DNA of 7,885 nucleotides from Lachnospiraceae bacterium (GCA_017416055.1 JAFQDI010000200.1:1-7885); one strand, 5' to 3'. Numbered from the stretch's first letter, positions 1 through 5,840 are shown. The notes: generated by a model not told the origin, from the sequence alone. Made by a program: numbers and translations.

Positions 1-2
1 CA

Positions 3-923
3 CTGTTTCTTGTAATGATGATGGTCGCTGGAATTTGCGGAAACGTCAAAGCTTACAGTGGGACGAAGACAGAAATCAAGTATGGTACGCCGGAGGTGGA
101 TGGTGTTCTGGATGATATGTATTTGTCCTCTGCCCTGGTGACGTTAGACTCCAGTGATTCGTTCTATACTTGGGGTTCTGCGATCGATTCCAAGATGGAG
201 GCTGCGGTATATCTGCTTTGGGATGACAATTTTCTGTACATAGCAGCAGAGGTAAAGGACAGTACCCCTTCTGAAAGAGGAGAGGGCGCTGATTGGCGAA
301 ATGACTCAGTAGAGTGCTGGTTTAAGGATGAAGATTTAAAGTACGCGATCCATGCGGCAGGAGATGGAAATTTCTTCCTCAAGAATGATAAGGATGGAAA
401 AACACCTTATGATTTTGCAGGAGCTACATCTGCGGCAAAGATGAGCGAAAACGGTTATGTGGTAGAGTTTGCGCTTCCGCTGAACAACTTGGCTGAGGGA
501 AGAACATTTAAATTTGATGTGCAGGTGAATGACATTGTAAATGGAGATACGGCAAACGGCGTGGCTTGTGGACGTCAGAATGCCAAACTGACGATGACTT
601 GTAAGAGTGAAAAGGCATCCAACGAGATCCCGACCGAGGCACCGACTGAAGCTCCCACTGAGGAGCCGACTGAAGCCCCGACCGAGGCACCGACCGAGGC
701 ACCGACCGAGGCACCGACCGAGGCCCCGACCGAGGCCCCGACTGAGGCGCCTACCGAGGCCCCGACTGAGGCACCGACTGAAGCACCGACCGAAGCACCG
801 ACCGTCACTCCCGACGATCCCGATGAAAAGCCGAATCTCGGCTGGATTGCAGTTGTCGCAGTGGTTGCGGTTGCGGCTGTGGCTGCGGTAGTGGTTTCCT
901 CGAAAAAGAAGAAAGCAAAGTAA
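3..923 (+). CDS. CBM9-like domain surface protein with PTEA stalk and C-terminal membrane anchor (5' partial)
   Basis: The reading frame is open to the window's left edge, and the first residues (LFLV, then MMMVAG) look like the hydrophobic core of a signal peptide, so the true start probably lies outside. Residue numbers here count from the ATG at 15. Residues 21-195 resemble a family 9 carbohydrate-binding/DOMON-like sandwich: VDGVLDD near the start, then YLLWDDNFLYIAAEVKD and WRNDSVECWF. Residues 206-261 are 14 tandem PTE[A/E] units forming a likely extended wall-spanning stalk. Residues 275-296 are a hydrophobic Ala/Val helix, followed by KKKKAK, a stop-transfer tail. I see no catalytic domain, so the inferred role is glycan binding or display at the cell surface. 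It faces a minus-strand lipoprotein gene and shares an intergenic hairpin with it. The CBM9-like call is by pattern recognition; other Ig-like surface modules are possible. Confidence 0.75.
   Translation: MFLVMMMVAGICGNVKAYSGTKTEIKYGTPEVDGVLDDMYLSSALVTLDSSDSFYTWGSAIDSKMEAAVYLLWDDNFLYIAAEVKDSTPSERGEGADWRNDSVECWFKDEDLKYAIHAAGDGNFFLKNDKDGKTPYDFAGATSAAKMSENGYVVEFALPLNNLAEGRTFKFDVQVNDIVNGDTANGVACGRQNAKLTMTCKSEKASNEIPTEAPTEAPTEEPTEAPTEAPTEAPTEAPTEAPTEAPTEAPTEAPTEAPTEAPTEAPTVTPDDPDEKPNLGWIAVVAVVAVAAVAAVVVSSKKKKAK
630..797 (+). repeat. 12-bp tandem repeat encoding 14 PTE[A/E] units
   Basis: Fourteen in-frame 12-bp units, mostly CCGACCGAGGCA with third-position variants (act/acc, gaa/gag, gca/gcc/gcg), encode Pro-Thr-Glu-Ala; the third unit is PTEE. 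It is a protein stalk, not a CRISPR: there are no spacers and the period equals four codons. Such low-complexity repeats can change copy number by slippage. Confidence 0.95.
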
Positions 924-947
924 TTAGGGATTTGGCATCACATAAAT

Positions 948-1008
948 ATGCCCCTTCCGGTAGACAAGCGAACGGATAAAGGCTTGTTTGCTCAGAAGGG
1001 GCATTTTT
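948..1008 (+). terminator. Intrinsic terminator between convergent genes
   Basis: A perfect 10-bp outer stem pairs ATGCCCCTTC (948-957) with GAAGGGGCAT (995-1004), followed by a T run to 1008. Inside it is a second perfect 6-bp stem, ACAAGC (964-969) with GCTTGT (982-987). It lies 24 nt after the stop of the CBM9-like gene. On the minus strand the tail is only ATTTATG, so termination of the convergent lipoprotein gene here would be weaker. Confidence 0.85.
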
Positions 1009-1043
1009 AATGGGTAAAAAGTTCGCAGTTTGAACGACTTGGA

Positions 1044-2438
1044 TTAGTCGAAGATCTCCCAAACCTCAACTTTCTCTGCATCGAAGGGAAGAGGAATCAT
1101 GGTAGCTTTGGTATCTGCAACGTAAACCAGTTCGTCGTCTCTGAACGGTTCATTACGATTTTCCCAGAAGAAACGGTTAAAATTGTACTGGCTGGCGGGA
1201 TACATAACGACTTCTGCGTTAATCGCATAGTTCAACTCCGCGGTGCCGCCCTGATTTCCGTGGTGAGCAACCTGGATAAAATCGGAATCCAGATACTCGC
1301 CGTACATTTTTACAAGGAGAGGACTAGCCAAGGGACCACAGTCACCGAGCTGCATGATCTTGGTGTCTTCCAGTGTGACGGAGAACACGATACAGCTATT
1401 GTTCAGATAAGGAATCCGGTTGGAACTGAACTGCTCCCAGGTGTAGAGCATCTCAATATACGCATCGCGAATATAGAACTCCTGACCGGGATGGGCTTCA
1501 ATCAATTCGATGCCTTCATAGTTTGCCGCGTAGGTCTCAATCATTGTCAGTTTATCCGCACTGCCCTCGCCGGGAAGATTATCGATGCCGGGGTAGTTGT
1601 AAATCAGTTTTTCGATGGTGAATTTATCCTTATAGGTATCGGTGAGGGGATAGAATCCGCCGTAATGGTCGCCGTGTGCGTGGGAAACAAAGAATGCTGC
1701 GATCACAATATTGTCGCGGTCGGGAGCATACTTTGCCAACGTTTCGTAGATATTATCCGCAATGGACTGCTGATTGTGTCCCATATCCACAACGATGAAG
1801 CTTCCGTCACAGAGGCGGTAAGCGTAGCACATACCGTTGTTCTTCTCTGTGGTGTAGTGGCAGCCGATCTGGAGAATCAGGTTCTCGTAGCCGCCGTCGG
1901 TGTAAACATTTTCGGACTCCAGAGGTGCTAAACCATTGGACAGGGGCTCTGCCACGATGCGAACGCTCTTTAAGTTTGGCATATACATCATGGTTACGAT
2001 CAGCTCGTCCTTTGTCCAGGTGGAATAGAGGTTGCCGGCGATTTCATTTTCCGCGTAGAGTGCGTAGCCAGCGGTCTCAAGGTCGGTCAGGTACTGTGCG
2101 TATCCGTCGCCACTCTCCGCGTTAAACAGAAGCATCTCGGCACCCTTTTCCATATTCCAGTAATCCTTATACTCGTCATAATCGTAATAAGGAAGTGTTT
2201 CGAGAGGGCTTCCCTCATCCACCTTATAAAGCACTTTCTCTGCCTCGGTAGTGGGTTCCTCGGTAGTGGGTTCCTCGGTGGTGGGCTCGTCCGTTTCAGG
2301 TGCCTCAGTCGTAGGGGCATCGGTGGCGGGAGCCTCGGTCGTGGTCGTGTTTCCGGGCACGGTACACGCGCTTAATGCGGATAACATAAGCACCAAAACA
2401 AGACCAAGTGCCAGTTTGCATAACAGTGATTTTTTCAT
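1044..2438 (-). CDS. Lipoprotein with ComEC-like metallo-beta-lactamase-fold hydrolase domain
   Basis: 464 aa from the chosen ATG (2436-2438), which has AGGAGG five bases upstream and begins MKKSLLCKL, a typical lipoprotein signal. An in-frame ATG 30 nt earlier would put ten polar residues before the signal and lacks this spacing. The lipobox LSAC places the lipidated cysteine at residue 25. Residues 31-66 are a Thr/Pro/Glu linker. Residues about 67-180 form an uncharacterised N-terminal region ending near VRIVAEP. The metallo-beta-lactamase fold follows: HAHGDH at 253-258 is the metal-binding HxHxDH, NNSCIVFSV precedes MQLGDCG (around 362-368), and VAHHG lies at 390-394. This order (NNS, then LxxGD, then HHG) matches the soluble domain of ComEC/Rec2-type proteins, without that family's membrane domain. 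It should be a membrane-tethered metal-dependent hydrolase outside the cell. The substrate (nucleic acid, phosphodiester or other) is not determined by the sequence. Confidence 0.85.
   Translation of the reverse strand: MKKSLLCKLALGLVLVLMLSALSACTVPGNTTTTEAPATDAPTTEAPETDEPTTEEPTTEEPTTEAEKVLYKVDEGSPLETLPYYDYDEYKDYWNMEKGAEMLLFNAESGDGYAQYLTDLETAGYALYAENEIAGNLYSTWTKDELIVTMMYMPNLKSVRIVAEPLSNGLAPLESENVYTDGGYENLILQIGCHYTTEKNNGMCYAYRLCDGSFIVVDMGHNQQSIADNIYETLAKYAPDRDNIVIAAFFVSHAHGDHYGGFYPLTDTYKDKFTIEKLIYNYPGIDNLPGEGSADKLTMIETYAANYEGIELIEAHPGQEFYIRDAYIEMLYTWEQFSSNRIPYLNNSCIVFSVTLEDTKIMQLGDCGPLASPLLVKMYGEYLDSDFIQVAHHGNQGGTAELNYAINAEVVMYPASQYNFNRFFWENRNEPFRDDELVYVADTKATMIPLPFDAEKVEVWEIFD
2241..2348 (-). 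repeat. Thr/Pro/Glu-rich linker-coding repeat in lipoprotein
   Basis: The stretch encodes residues 31-66 of the lipoprotein: imperfect TTEAP, TDEP and TTEEP units between the lipidated cysteine and the folded part. At DNA level, 15-bp units (plus-strand GGTTCCTCGGTAGTG and variants) recur around 2240-2290. It is similar in composition to the PTEA stalk of the neighbouring CBM9-like protein, but shorter and less regular. Confidence 0.8.
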
Positions 2439-2443
2439 GTGAG

Positions 2444-2449
2444 CCTCCT
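2444..2449 (-). promoter_or_regulatory. Ribosome binding site of the lipoprotein gene
   Basis: Minus-strand AAAAGGAGGCTCAC precedes the ATG at 2436-2438. The AGGAGG core lies five bases from it, which supports the internal start that yields a clean lipoprotein signal peptide. Confidence 0.8.
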
Positions 2450-2474
2450 TTTGTCGTGTTGCCTGCAAGTAGAA

Positions 2475-2490
2475 ATCATGTCTCCATGAT
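2475..2490. promoter_or_regulatory. 16-bp palindrome in the leader of the lipoprotein gene
   Basis: ATCATG (2475-2480) and CATGAT (2485-2490) are a perfect inverted repeat around a TCTC centre. It sits just downstream of the predicted lipoprotein promoter (-10 at 2503-2508), so it would cover about +6 to +21. It may be an operator or a short leader hairpin. Six base pairs alone is modest evidence. Confidence 0.45.
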
Positions 2491-2502
2491 ATTGGTATTT
2501 AT

Positions 2503-2531
2503 ATTATGCCGAAAGAGAAACCGTTTGTCAA
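2503..2531 (-). promoter_or_regulatory. Sigma-70 type promoter for the lipoprotein gene
   Basis: On the minus strand, TTGACA (2526-2531) is followed by a 17-bp spacer and CATAAT (2503-2508). The -35 is a perfect consensus, the spacer is optimal and the -10 matches five of six. The predicted transcript starts near 2496, giving a leader of about 58 nt. Confidence 0.8.
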
Positions 2532-2540
2532 TATATTTCG

Positions 2541-2556
2541 TTTGGCGGAATGTCAC
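2541..2556 (+). promoter_or_regulatory. Candidate operator copy 1 (TTTGGCGGAATGTCAC)
   Basis: First of three copies of a TTTGGCGkAAT motif. It starts 9 bp upstream (in promoter direction) of the lipoprotein -35 box. Copy 2 repeats the first 13 bases 21 bp further on, about two helical turns. A regulator site is inferred; which protein binds is unknown, with the adjacent DeoR-type regulator the natural candidate. Confidence 0.55.
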
Positions 2557-2561
2557 ATGAA

Positions 2562-2577
2562 TTTGGCGGAATGTGAA
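2562..2577 (+). promoter_or_regulatory. Candidate operator copy 2 (TTTGGCGGAATGTGAA)
   Basis: Identical to copy 1 over TTTGGCGGAATGT and in the same orientation, 21 bp away, so both copies would face the same side of the helix. It lies in the non-coding gap between divergent genes. Confidence 0.55.
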
Positions 2578-2625
2578 TAAAATGACGAAATGAGAGAAAA
2601 AAGAACGGAAAACTAAAGAAAATTA

Positions 2626-2641
2626 GTGAAATTACGCCAAA
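2626..2641 (-). promoter_or_regulatory. Candidate operator copy 3, inverted (TTTGGCGTAATTTCAC)
   Basis: Read on the minus strand it matches copy 1 at 14 of 16 positions. It ends 6 bp before the predicted -35 of the DeoR-type gene. Its orientation relative to that promoter mirrors copy 1 at the lipoprotein promoter. Confidence 0.5.
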
Positions 2642-2647
2642 AATCAC

Positions 2648-2676
2648 TTGCAAAAAAGCAAGAGAGATAGTATGCT
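2648..2676 (+). promoter_or_regulatory. Probable promoter of the DeoR-type regulator gene
   Basis: TTGCAA (2648-2653) and TATGCT (2671-2676) are separated by 17 bp; each matches four of six consensus positions. The predicted transcript start near 2683 leaves a leader of about 22 nt. The promoter is weaker than the divergent one, as is common for a regulator gene or one that needs an activator. Confidence 0.5.
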
Positions 2677-2691
2677 AGAGAAGAGTCATTT

Positions 2692-2696
2692 GGAGG
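2692..2696 (+). promoter_or_regulatory. Ribosome binding site that fixes the regulator start
   Basis: GGAGG is eight bases from the ATG at 2705 but only two from the ATG at 2699, so 2705 is favoured. Starts further upstream (from 2648) would fall inside the predicted promoter. Confidence 0.75.
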
Positions 2697-2704
2697 TTAT
2701 GATT

Positions 2705-3457
2705 ATGGAAAAACGACGTCAGCAGATCGTAGATTTGGTTAATCAACAGAACGAAATTAGCTTTGCAGTGCTGAAAGAACACTTTCCGGATGTGTCGGAA
2801 GTGACACTGCGAAAGGATTTGAGATATCTGGATGAAGAGCAGCTTCTTATCCGTGTTCACGGAGGAGCGAAGTCGGTACACACGGCAGTTCCTTATCTGA
2901 GTGACTATTATATTCGTTTTACACAGCATGTGGAGGCGAAGGAGATCATTGCGCAGAAGGTCGCGAAGATGCTGAAACCGCACGACACATTGTTTTTGGC
3001 ATCCGGTTCCACCTGTGGTATGGTTGCGAAGATGCTTCCGAATATTCCGCTTCGTGTGTTTACGGACGGAATGGAGGTTGCGATCAATCTGGCGAAGGTG
3101 TCCAATGTTGAGGTACATATTGTGGGTGGTCAGATTGAGTCCGGGACGATGCGAGTGGTTGGCGGCGGAGTGTTGATGGAACTGAATAAGATTCGGTTCG
3201 ATTATGCGATTTGTGGAACGGCAGCCTACAGTCCGAAGACCGGATTTTCCTGTGACTCCTCACATAAACAGTTGCTGAATGAGGTTCTCCGTAAGCGTGC
3301 GGACAAGATGCTTATACTGATGGATCAATCCAAAGAGAGGCTCAGCCGGGCCGGATGGTTTTATCCGGTCTCGGAAGTTGACATGGTGATTGGGGACGGA
3401 AAGCTCAGTGATGAGACGGTGAGAAGCTTTCAGGCACAAGGTGTTGAAGTACATTGA
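2705..3457 (+). CDS. DeoR-family transcriptional regulator
   Basis: 250 aa, the usual length for the family. Residues 6-57 form the N-terminal winged helix: ISFAVLKEHFPDVSEVTLRK, then DLRYLDEEQLLIRVHGG, the classic DeoR helix-turn-helix and wing signature. Residues about 75-230 are the DeoRC effector domain, related to phosphosugar isomerases: FLASGSTCG (98-105), VFTDG (118-122), IVGG (139-142), GTAAY (171-175) and MDQSK (206-210), which includes the conserved D-x-S-K. Members usually sense a phosphorylated sugar intermediate and mostly repress. It is transcribed divergently from the lipoprotein gene across 266 bp with three repeated motifs, and convergently toward the ABC operon. Control of itself and the lipoprotein gene is inferred from position; control of the ABC operon is also plausible but its promoter is not in view. 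Confidence 0.9.
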   Translation: MEKRRQQIVDLVNQQNEISFAVLKEHFPDVSEVTLRKDLRYLDEEQLLIRVHGGAKSVHTAVPYLSDYYIRFTQHVEAKEIIAQKVAKMLKPHDTLFLASGSTCGMVAKMLPNIPLRVFTDGMEVAINLAKVSNVEVHIVGGQIESGTMRVVGGGVLMELNKIRFDYAICGTAAYSPKTGFSCDSSHKQLLNEVLRKRADKMLILMDQSKERLSRAGWFYPVSEVDMVIGDGKLSDETVRSFQAQGVEVH

Positions 3458-3470
3458 GAATAAACGTGGA

Positions 3471-3519
3471 AAAGAAGAAGGCCGTCGGCACGAATGTGCA
3501 GGCGGCCTTCTTCTTTTTT
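3471..3519 (+). terminator. Strong intrinsic terminator, possibly bidirectional
   Basis: A perfect 14-bp stem pairs AAAGAAGAAGGCCG (3471-3484) with CGGCCTTCTTCTTT (3503-3516); an inner GCAC/GTGC stem has a GAAT loop (3488-3499). A run of six T ends at 3519. It starts 14 nt after the regulator stop. Read on the minus strand, the stem is followed by TTTTCC and lies about 30 nt past the last gene of the ABC operon, so it probably also serves that operon. Confidence 0.9.
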
Positions 3520-3547
3520 CGCGTTTTTACAGATTGAGAACAAAAGG

Positions 3548-4288
3548 TTAGTTGTCGCGTTCGGATTGATCATTGCAAATGGATTCGGAGTGGTGAATAA
3601 GAGAACCGTCCTCATCTCTGGAAACCTGGTCCAGGCGGTCAAGAATGTCGGAAAGTCCCTCGGGATCCTCCTCCTCTTCTTCGTCGGTGTACTGATCAAA
3701 AACCTTCAACAAAAGTTTTCCGCTAAGATAGAAAGCACCCATAGGTACAATGAGCAACACCCAAAAATTACTGAAAAAGTAGCAGAGAACCAATGCGGCA
3801 GCAAGCATGACTAAAATGGCTATATTGGAAAAGATGTGCTTCATGCCGAGGAATAGTGCATTGGTCAAGACCTTTTTAAAATTGAACCGGAAGCGGCCTT
3901 CGAGAGGATATAGATAAATGCTCGTCAGCAGGAAAATAACCGCCAAAATGGCAAATCCGCCGACCAAAAAGCTGGCATAGCCGGACTTGACGGAAAAGCA
4001 GAACCATACGTCTACAATCAAAAGTGCCGCAACCAAAAGCTGCACCAGCCACAACAGGGTGCTGGTTAAAAAGGTTTTCGCGAAAGTCTTGAAATAGGCA
4101 CTGTAGATATGCCCCTCGTCATCCTCGCAGATACGCATTACGCAGTTCCAAAATGCGGAGGAAGATGCACCGATGGTGATGATCGGGAGGCTGGTAAGGA
4201 TCCAGATCAGTTCGAGAACAGCGATGTCAATGACTTTGTTTAAAAATGACCAAAATGGATTGTCCGGGTTAAATGCTCTATCTAACAT
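3548..4288 (-). CDS. DUF624 / YesL-like membrane protein
   Basis: 246 aa. It carries the YesL/DUF624 pattern: an aromatic N-terminus (NPFWSFLNKV), the first helix at about 18-40 ending LPIITIGASSSAFWN, and further hydrophobic helices near 73-97, 105-127 and 155-192. After the last helix is a long acidic cytoplasmic tail (TDEEEEEDPE at 201-210, to the C-terminus). Family members lie beside CUT1 sugar ABC transporters in Firmicutes (for example yesL in the B. subtilis rhamnogalacturonan cluster); their biochemical role is not established. The ATG at 4286-4288 has AGGAGG eight bases upstream, and that site lies within the last codons of the preceding gene, whose stop is three bases away. The two are therefore likely translationally coupled. 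It is the last gene of the operon in the window. Confidence 0.85.
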   Translation of the reverse strand: MLDRAFNPDNPFWSFLNKVIDIAVLELIWILTSLPIITIGASSSAFWNCVMRICEDDEGHIYSAYFKTFAKTFLTSTLLWLVQLLVAALLIVDVWFCFSVKSGYASFLVGGFAILAVIFLLTSIYLYPLEGRFRFNFKKVLTNALFLGMKHIFSNIAILVMLAAALVLCYFFSNFWVLLIVPMGAFYLSGKLLLKVFDQYTDEEEEEDPEGLSDILDRLDQVSRDEDGSLIHHSESICNDQSERDN

Positions 4289-4291
4289 AAT

Positions 4292-4927
4292 CTATTCCTC
4301 CTGTGCCTGATCCGGTTCAGTAATGATTTTTAAGGCATCCATTTGTCTGCGATAAACCTCTAATGCTTCACCGTCAGCGGGACACTCGGCGATCGCCAAA
4401 TAAAAATCCTGCATGACTTCCAAGTATTTATCTTGAAAGAAGGGGAGATCTTTGCAGGATACATAAAAGATATCATCCCCGTTTTCTACTTCACTGCCTG
4501 CATAATCGGACCAGGTGCCGAGGGCGCTGATTTCCATGAAATGCTCCAAGGCAACTTCGTCTAACAGAAACACGTTGAACGTGTGGGCGGAGAGCAGACC
4601 AACCATGGCCATGCGCTCTTCTTCCTGCATATTGTCCGGATTGTCCGTGATGTCGATATATTGGGAGGCCGGGCGGATATAACCGTCTGCATTCAGATCC
4701 CACGGAAGCTCCTTGAGCTTGTCGCGGAAAACGGATTCTGCAACGATGTCATAGTCGTCGCTGACCCAGAGAATCGCGATGTCATCGCGGGGGCTGAGTG
4801 CCAAAAAAATCACCACAATGACAACGGCGACGGCTAACGCCGCCGCCAAAGTATGCCATTTGTAGTATGTAATGAAATACGAGAGACGCTTTCCCTTGGG
4901 AACGTCCTTGAATAAGTAATGCTTCAT
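4292..4927 (-). CDS. Small single-pass membrane protein with extracytoplasmic domain, operon partner of YesL-like protein
   Basis: 211 aa, product not firmly recognised. Visible parts: a basic cytoplasmic N-terminus, the motif YYKWHT at 21-26, one transmembrane helix at about 26-44, then an outside domain of about 165 residues. Residues 48-142 run strand (DDIAILWVSDDY), helix, strand (QYIDIT), helix (EEERMAMVGLLSA), strand with acidic end (FNVFLLDE), helix, GTWSDY. This resembles the first lobe of an ABC sugar-binding protein, where an aPDVf-D segment precedes a helix. I recall similar small YYKWHT proteins beside sugar ABC and YesL genes in Lachnospiraceae, but cannot verify that here. The start has GGAG eight bases upstream and lies 18 nt after the MalG-type permease stop. 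It could be an accessory to transport or a sensor; the function is unknown. Confidence 0.7.
   Translation of the reverse strand: MKHYLFKDVPKGKRLSYFITYYKWHTLAAALAVAVVIVVIFLALSPRDDIAILWVSDDYDIVAESVFRDKLKELPWDLNADGYIRPASQYIDITDNPDNMQEEERMAMVGLLSAHTFNVFLLDEVALEHFMEISALGTWSDYAGSEVENGDDIFYVSCKDLPFFQDKYLEVMQDFYLAIAECPADGEALEVYRRQMDALKIITEPDQAQEE
4297..4302 (-). promoter_or_regulatory. Ribosome binding site inside the upstream gene
   Basis: AGGAGG for the YesL-like gene is formed by the final Gln-Glu-Glu codons (CAGGAGGAA) of the small membrane protein, followed at once by its TAG stop. This implies coupled translation of the two genes. Confidence 0.75.
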
Positions 4928-4945
4928 TCAATACACTCCAAAATC

Positions 4946-5833
4946 TTACTTCATCGCAGTCTTTGCATAACCCTTGATCATATACTTCTGGAACAAGAAG
5001 AACATTGCAACTGCGGGGATCAATGTGATGATCGCACCGGACATGGTGATGTTGTAGTTCATCCAAGTCTCTGTTCCGCCGAAGGACTCACGAAGCTGAA
5101 CCAGACCGGTGGTAACGGTTCTTGCTTTGTCACTCTGAGCAATGATCTTCGGCCAGAAGTAGTTGTTCCACTCGCTTACGAAGGTGTTCAGGGCAACGGT
5201 GATCAGAGTAGCCTTACACATGGGAACCATGATGTGCCAAATGCTGCCCATGGTGCCCAGACCATCGATGCGGCCTGCATAGACGTAACTCTGGTCTACA
5301 GACTTAAAGGACTGACGTAACATGTAGATGAAACGTGCAGCGATCAGGCTGGGGAATGCTAGGCCCCACAGGGTGTTAACCAGCTTTAACTTCGCCATCA
5401 TGGTATAAACGGGAATGAAGGTACACTGGTGGGGAATCATCATCGCACCCAGAATGATGTAGAAGATGATATCTCTGCCGGGGAACTTTCCGCGGGCAAA
5501 ACCGTATGCAGCCAGGGTTCCGAAGAAAATCTTGGAAGTCATAACGATTGCGGTAACGATACAGGTGTTTCCGATGTACAGAAACAGGGGAACCCGGCGG
5601 CAAGCCTCCGCAAAATTTGCCAGAGTGAAGGATGTAGGCAGGATATTCGGGCTGGTATTCAGCAATACTTTTCCTTCGGTGGTCGCTGTTTTGATGATGA
5701 TCCAGATCGGGAACAACATCAGGAGAGTGACAAAGATAGCACCAAATGTCTGAAGATGATACAGGATCTTATCCTGTGTGGTGAAGCCTTTGAATGCCTT
5801 TTTGGAGGCTTTTTTCTTTGCTTTTGCGTTCAT
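4946..5833 (-). CDS. Sugar ABC transporter permease, MalG type (CUT1)
   Basis: 295 aa from the ATG at 5831-5833, chosen because AGGAGG lies seven bases upstream; a longer frame start at 5893 would overlap the preceding permease gene. It has a Lys-rich cytoplasmic N-terminus (MNAKAKKKASKKA), then six predicted helices: about 32-50, 85-110, 122-143, 150-173, 207-222 and 262-284. The cytoplasmic coupling loop is at 184-204 (YAGRIDGLG, then IMVP), which docks on the ATPase. The usual EAA is replaced by YAG in this loop, while the downstream DG and Pro are kept. ANFAEACRR followed by NT matches the MalG periplasmic region. It pairs with the MalF-type permease encoded 13 bp upstream to form the membrane channel. 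The substrate is a sugar or oligosaccharide, not identifiable from the sequence. Confidence 0.93.
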   Translation of the reverse strand: MNAKAKKKASKKAFKGFTTQDKILYHLQTFGAIFVTLLMLFPIWIIIKTATTEGKVLLNTSPNILPTSFTLANFAEACRRVPLFLYIGNTCIVTAIVMTSKIFFGTLAAYGFARGKFPGRDIIFYIILGAMMIPHQCTFIPVYTMMAKLKLVNTLWGLAFPSLIAARFIYMLRQSFKSVDQSYVYAGRIDGLGTMGSIWHIMVPMCKATLITVALNTFVSEWNNYFWPKIIAQSDKARTVTTGLVQLRESFGGTETWMNYNITMSGAIITLIPAVAMFFLFQKYMIKGYAKTAMK

Positions 5834-5840
5834 GATAGTA

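Noticed and set aside
630..797. Possible CRISPR-like or non-coding tandem array
   Set aside because: The 12-bp units are contiguous, in frame and encode PTE[A/E]; there are no spacers. Open frames on the opposite strand here are by-products of the repeat.
1260..1931. 223-codon plus-strand open frame opposite the lipoprotein gene
   Set aside because: It lies wholly antisense to the metallo-hydrolase frame, which has clear motifs, a lipobox and a promoter. It lacks a convincing ribosome binding site and recognisable domains.
2648..2704. Longer N-terminus for the DeoR-type regulator starting at 2648
   Set aside because: The extra residues precede the normal DeoR start, overlap the predicted promoter and lack a ribosome binding site; GGAGG at 2692-2696 is ideally spaced for 2705.
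3494..3814. Plus-strand 106-codon open frame after the regulator
   Set aside because: It starts inside the terminator hairpin and runs antisense to the YesL-like gene, with no ribosome binding site or domain.
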